Shown piece by piece: positions 50,314-53,268 of a stretch of 53,268 bases of DNA; within the stretch, counting starts at the first letter, position 1, and every line of letters begins with the position of its first letter. The notes under the pieces are model-generated. The model was not told where the DNA came from. It saw nothing but the letters and a program-made list of their open reading frames with translations, and did no database searches. Both the position numbers and the translations under genes were made by a program. This DNA is from JAVVEH01 sp032251435 (GTDB taxonomy: Bacteria > Verrucomicrobiota > Lentisphaeria > Oligosphaerales > MVZH01), in contig JAVVEH010000029.1 of NCBI GenBank assembly GCA_032251435.1, positions 1 to 53,268 on the forward strand, written 5' to 3'.

Positions 50314-50710
50314 AACCGCAGATGGACGCAGATGAACGCAGATAAACCGCAGATGGACGCAGATGAACNNNNNNNNNNNNNNNNNNNNNNNNNNNNNNNN
50401 NNNNNNNNNNNNNNNNNNNNNNNNNNNNNNNNNNNNNNNNNNNNNNNNNNNNNNNNNNNNNNNNNNNNAGATGGACGCAGATGAACGCAGATAAACCGCA
50501 GATGGACGCAGATGAACGCAGATGGACGCAGATGAACGCAGATAAACCGCAGATAAACCGCAGATGGACGCAGATGAACGCAGATAAACCGCAGATGGAC
50601 GCAGATGAACGCAGATGGACGCAGATGAACGCAGATAAACCGCAGATAAACCGCAGATGGACGCAGATGAACGCAGATAAACCGCAGATGGACGCAGATG
50701 AACGCAGATA
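50314..50710. repeat. tandem CGCAGAT-type repeat array with higher-order structure
   Basis: Built from three monomers, A = AGATGGACGC (10), B = AGATGAACGC (10) and C = AGATAAACCGC (11). After the scaffold gap the order is ABCABABCC, ABCABABCC, ABCABC', so a 93-bp block of nine monomers is repeated. Translation in any frame gives only periodic peptide. It lies between the start of wzt and the GxxExxY gene and is interrupted by the N run. No spacers, so not CRISPR. Confidence 0.92.
50369..50468. other. assembly gap of 100 N
   Basis: One hundred consecutive N inside the tandem array. The round number suggests a placeholder scaffold gap, so the real array length is unknown. Confidence 0.98.
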
Positions 50711-50741
50711 AAAAAAGAAACAGAATAGACCTCCAAGAAAC

Positions 50742-51122
50742 CTAACGAGCTGTTTGCAGAATAACCCGTTTGTATTCCAGACGAGGGTGTCTGAAGTTTA
50801 GTATTAGGCCGACTTCAAGGCCGGTAATTCGGAGATAGTTCATCACCTGTCCCACGTGTTCGTCCGTAATGCTCTCCACAACTTTGTTCTCAACGATCAC
50901 TCTCTCATCAACAACCATATCCGGAATAAACTCATCGATCTGAACATCACGGTAAAAAACGGGATAACGCGATTGTTTGCCGAATCTGATTTTCTGAATG
51001 CCAAGTTCAACGCATAAACCATTTTCATACGTTTTTTCCCTAAGTCCGTGCCCAATCTCGTTATGAACAACCATGGCCGCCCCAATGATACTGCCTGTCA
51101 GGTCTTTGTGTAGATAGGTCAT
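50742..51122 (-). CDS. GxxExxY family protein (PD-(D/E)XK nuclease-like)
   Basis: 126 residues, normal for the family. VVHNEIGHGLREKTYENGL contains the naming motif G-L-R-E-K-T-Y. IDEFIPDMVVDERVIVENKVV is the D-x(n)-E-x-K-type core of the PDDEXK_3 fold, here with Asn-Lys after Glu (VENK) where ELK is usual. QVMNYLRITGLEVGLILNF is the conserved ending. The biochemical role of the family is unknown. It sits between inverted CGCAGAT-type repeats and separates wzm from wzt, so it looks like cargo of an inserted unit. Confidence 0.92.
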   Translation of the reverse strand: MTYLHKDLTGSIIGAAMVVHNEIGHGLREKTYENGLCVELGIQKIRFGKQSRYPVFYRDVQIDEFIPDMVVDERVIVENKVVESITDEHVGQVMNYLRITGLEVGLILNFRHPRLEYKRVILQTAR

Positions 51123-51133
51123 TGTAAACTTTT

Positions 51134-51166
51134 CTTATCTGCGTTGATCTGCGTCCATCTGCGGTT
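51134..51166. repeat. right-hand inverted copy of the CGCAGAT repeat
   Basis: Read on the minus strand it is AACCGCAGATGGACGCAGAT followed by CAACGCAGATAAG: the same A/B/C-type monomers as the array at 50314-50710, in opposite orientation. Its outer end abuts the TGA stop of the wzm gene (51167-51169). Together with the array it brackets the GxxExxY gene. Confidence 0.9.
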
Positions 51167-51991
51167 TCATATCACGTCCGCGAAGTCCCGCTCCATGCCG
51201 CGGAAGAAAGCGACTCCGCTGACGAACAGAAGGAAGGACAGGATAAGAGAGAGAAAAACCCCCGGCCAATACATCGCGGAGTCGGCGCCCAGAAGACACC
51301 AACGGAAGCCGTCGATGACACCCACCATCGGATTTAACGAGTAGAGCAAGCGCCAATTCCCCGGCACCAGATCCGAGGTGAAGCCGACCGGGGAGATGTA
51401 GAGCCCGAACTGGACGACAAACGGGACCACATAGCGGAAATCCCGATATTTCACATTCAGCGCCGAGACCCAGAACGCGGCGCCTAGGGCCGTCACCATG
51501 CCCAAAGCGAGAAAAAGCGGTAATAACACGACGCGCGCGGGTGGAACATGCCGGAAAACACCCATGAGAATGGCTAGAATCACCAGGGAAATCACAAAAT
51601 CAATCAGGCTGACAATCATGGATGTGGTCGGCACAATCAGCCGCGGAAAGTACACTTTTGAGATCATGGCGGCGTTGGTCAGCAGGCTGTTCGCCCCCTC
51701 CTGGAAGGTGTTGGCGAAAAACTGCCAGGGCAGCATGGCGGCGTAGACGACGACCGCGTACTGGCCGGGATCGCCTTCCGCCCGGCCCATGAGCACACCG
51801 AAAACCACCGTGAACACAATCATCGCCAATAACGGCCGGATCACGCTCCAGGCGATGCCGATGACCGTCTGTTTGTAACGGACGAGAATGTCCCGCCAGG
51901 CGAGGAACCAGAACAGCTCCCGGTATACCCAGAGGTCCTGAAAATACCGCCGGTGCGGTTTGTCGGCTTCAATGATGAGTTGGTAACGCAT
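51167..51991 (-). CDS. wzm: ABC-2 type polysaccharide export permease (Wzm-like)
   Basis: 274 residues with six TM helices. The amphipathic N-terminus (YRELFWFLAWRDILVRYKQTVIG) and WSVIRPLLAMIVFTVVFGVL, LPWQFFANTFQEGANSLL, VYFPRLIVPTTSMI and GLYISPVGFTSDLVP are typical of Wzm/TagG-family permeases. It forms a dimer that, with Wzt, moves the lipid-linked glycan to the periplasm. The stop codon falls exactly at the edge of the repeat cassette. Confidence 0.94.
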   Translation of the reverse strand: MRYQLIIEADKPHRRYFQDLWVYRELFWFLAWRDILVRYKQTVIGIAWSVIRPLLAMIVFTVVFGVLMGRAEGDPGQYAVVVYAAMLPWQFFANTFQEGANSLLTNAAMISKVYFPRLIVPTTSMIVSLIDFVISLVILAILMGVFRHVPPARVVLLPLFLALGMVTALGAAFWVSALNVKYRDFRYVVPFVVQFGLYISPVGFTSDLVPGNWRLLYSLNPMVGVIDGFRWCLLGADSAMYWPGVFLSLILSFLLFVSGVAFFRGMERDFADVI

Positions 51992-52020
51992 TTGAAATCA
52001 GAGCTACTTACTACTATTCC

Positions 52021-52192
52021 AACCGCAGATGAACGCGGATTAGCGCAGATAAAAGATTCTTTTTATGGGAGCATCCAGAATACATATTTAATTCGGGGTT
52101 CACAACACATGTCACTGGCATCACCTGTCATTTCTAATCCTATCATTCCCATTCTTTTCTTCATCTGCGCCAATCCGCGCTCATCTGCGGTT
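52021..52192. repeat. palindromic CGCAGAT-type element between regulator and wzm
   Basis: The left arm starts AACCGCAGATGAACGCGGAT (52021-52056). The right arm, read in reverse, starts AACCGCAGATGAGCGCGGAT (52192 back to 52157). The arms match at 31 of 36 positions and enclose about 100 bp without coding capacity. It begins just after the regulator stop (52198) and ends 29 bp before the wzm start. Arms are related to the repeats flanking the GxxExxY gene. Confidence 0.85.
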
Positions 52193-52197
52193 CAGTA

Positions 52198-52788
52198 TCA
52201 GAAAATCCAGTGGAAATGGTCTCCTGCCTGGATGCCCGGCGGCAGGAAGCGCTCGCCCATCGGTTTCTTCGCGTCATACAAACAGACGATGACCGGCGCG
52301 TTTCTCGCGGACTCCGCGAACCGGTCCAGAGGGGCCACCCGCCGCCCCATAAAGGTTTTCGCCTTGTTGTCAAACACAGCCGCCAGGGTCAAGTTCCATT
52401 CCTGCAACCCCAGGTAGACGATCTCAGCCAGGTCGCCGGCCCCCAGTAGAATCACTTCGTGACACCCCGCCTCGGCCAGATCCCGGCAGACTTGGGCGCC
52501 GCGCTTGCGGGCCTCGCGGTAGAAGTGCATGGAAAAATCGAGAAACTCCAATGTCAGCCGCGCTTTTTCGGCAATGCCTTTCGGCGTCAGAAAATAATCC
52601 CAGCGCCGGGCGTGCACGACGGTCACATGCAGAAGCCCGCGGGATACCAGGCCTTTGAGCAGCTCATGGGCGAGTTTCACGCTCACGCCCAGTTTCCCAG
52701 CCGCCTGCCGGTTGCTCAAACGCGGGGTCTCCTCAACATGGCTCAGGAGGTCAAGTTCGTATAAATTGTGGGGATTTAAAGATGGCAA
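52198..52788 (-). CDS. winged-helix EPS-cluster regulator with Rossmann-like C-terminal domain
   Basis: 196 residues starting at a TTG (no better start seen and no Shine-Dalgarno, so the N-terminus is uncertain). Residues 1-75 form a winged helix (ELDLLSHVEETPRLSNRQAAG, VSVKLAHELLKGLVSRGLLHV) like the MarR-type regulators that head exopolysaccharide clusters. Residues 105-190 (EVILLGAGDLAEIVYLGLQE, LAAVFDNKAKTFMG, VIVCLYDAKKPMG) look like a Rossmann nucleotide- or sugar-nucleotide-sensing domain. First gene of the minus-strand cluster and its likely regulator. Confidence 0.75.
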   Translation of the reverse strand: MPSLNPHNLYELDLLSHVEETPRLSNRQAAGKLGVSVKLAHELLKGLVSRGLLHVTVVHARRWDYFLTPKGIAEKARLTLEFLDFSMHFYREARKRGAQVCRDLAEAGCHEVILLGAGDLAEIVYLGLQEWNLTLAAVFDNKAKTFMGRRVAPLDRFAESARNAPVIVCLYDAKKPMGERFLPPGIQAGDHFHWIF

Positions 52789-53268
52789 TGGCGTGAACGC
52801 GACAGGGTTACTGGTGATGATGTCGTTTGATCCGCGGCCCCCCGCGAAAACCGGAAGACGGCGCGGCCGGTAACGTTTTTTCCGGTAACTATAGCGGCGG
52901 GCGCTGGCCTTGCAAGCGATATAAACTAAAAATCAGCGGCGGATGAGTTGTGAATCGTGATCGGGAGTGATTCCGGAGACCCCGTAGATAGAGAAAGATC
53001 GATTACGAGAACGATTACGAGAACGAAAAAAGGCGGAAAGCGGAAAGCGGAAGGTATTTCAGGTTCTTCTCACTTTTCTGTAAAAGTCATTGATTGCCAC
53101 TACAGAAAGATGAAGAAAAGCCAGAACGACTGACAGAAAAATAAGAAGAAAGATGTGCAAGAGTAAGGGCCACGAAAAGGCGCGAAAATGAAGAGGGGCA
53201 GGAAGGCGTTGTTTTTTTTGTGGCTATCCTCTTCCCAGTTTTCAAAAATTAGTGTCGAATCAGTGTGA
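52789..53268. other. intergenic region with short tandem repeats at the right edge
   Basis: No gene supported. A tandem pair of CGATTACGAGAA (53000-53023) is followed by CGGAAAG repeats (53034-53052). An AT-rich tract follows. Promoter of the polysaccharide cluster should lie between 52789 and about 52980. Confidence 0.4.

Noticed and set aside
50314..50710. Possible CRISPR array
   Set aside because: The monomers are contiguous with no unique spacers and no cas genes are near; it is a tandem repeat.
50302..50736. Open frame through the tandem array (minus strand)
   Set aside because: It translates only the periodic repeat and crosses the N gap; no start context and no protein-like composition.
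1..53268. tRNA, rRNA, integrase, att sites, replication origin
   Set aside because: No cloverleaf or rRNA-like segments, no recombinase gene, no DnaA-box cluster were recognised by eye; a covariance-model scan would be decisive.

Overview
The window is bacterial, dense and GC-rich. It most resembles a member of the PVC superphylum, with Kiritimatiellota, Lentisphaerota or Verrucomicrobiota the best guesses. The reasons are several secreted sulfatases beside heparinase-like, fucosidase and parallel-beta-helix genes; PEP-CTERM tails; a pseudopilin-like protein reading FTLIELLVVIAIIGILAG without the usual preceding glycine; a probable ECF sigma-factor tail of planctomycete/verrucomicrobial style; and many dispersed intergenic repeats of the CGCAGATGAACGCAGAT type. 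No rRNA, tRNA, integrase or intact transposase was seen. One 100-base run of N (50369-50468) marks a scaffold gap.

Region 1 (1-18450) is an accessory, partly decayed polysaccharide-utilisation island. It holds an OppC-type permease cut by the left edge, a secreted toroid-like protein, a beta-helix lipoprotein, an intact sulfatase, a BrnT/BrnA toxin-antitoxin pair, a sulfatase that has lost its active site, a GH29-type fucosidase, a GH116 pseudogene, a complete SBP-OppB-OppC import operon, a heparinase II/III-like enzyme, two sulfatase tails and a broken sigma-factor tail. The likely theme is desulfation, cleavage and uptake of sulfated, fucose-containing glycans; this is inferred from gene content. 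A small inverted-repeat element with an 8-bp target duplication and several low-complexity repeats show how active the DNA has been here.

Region 2 (18451-40621) is mostly housekeeping: P5C dehydrogenase, a PEP-CTERM gene broken at a run of nine G/C, a chimeric PEP-CTERM remnant, a membrane zinc peptidase, an AarF/UbiB-like kinase, a DUF2141 protein, aminopeptidase P, a CBS-pair protein, a pseudopilin-like gene, an asparagine synthase, a NYN nuclease with a LOTUS-like middle, GMP synthase of the long eukaryote-like type, cysteine synthase, a toxin-antitoxin patch (truncated HigB, HigA, CopG-PIN), a CBM9-like protein, a PQ-loop protein and a fused pair of exosortase-associated hydrolases.

Region 3 (40851-52788), all on the minus strand, is an ABC-transporter-dependent surface polysaccharide cluster. 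It runs from a winged-helix EPS-type regulator through the permease (Wzm), the ATPase with a C-terminal glycan-binding-type domain (Wzt), a glycosyltransferase, a methyltransferase, four further glycosyltransferases and a membrane mannosyltransferase-like protein. The normally adjacent wzm and wzt are separated by an apparent inserted cassette: a GxxExxY protein gene between inverted copies of CGCAGAT-type repeats, one side of which has expanded into a higher-order tandem array. A second, geneless palindrome with the same arms sits between the regulator and wzm. This repeat/GxxExxY unit, and a 303-nt patchwork of intergenic-type repeats carried in frame inside the first permease gene, are the most unusual things in the window.
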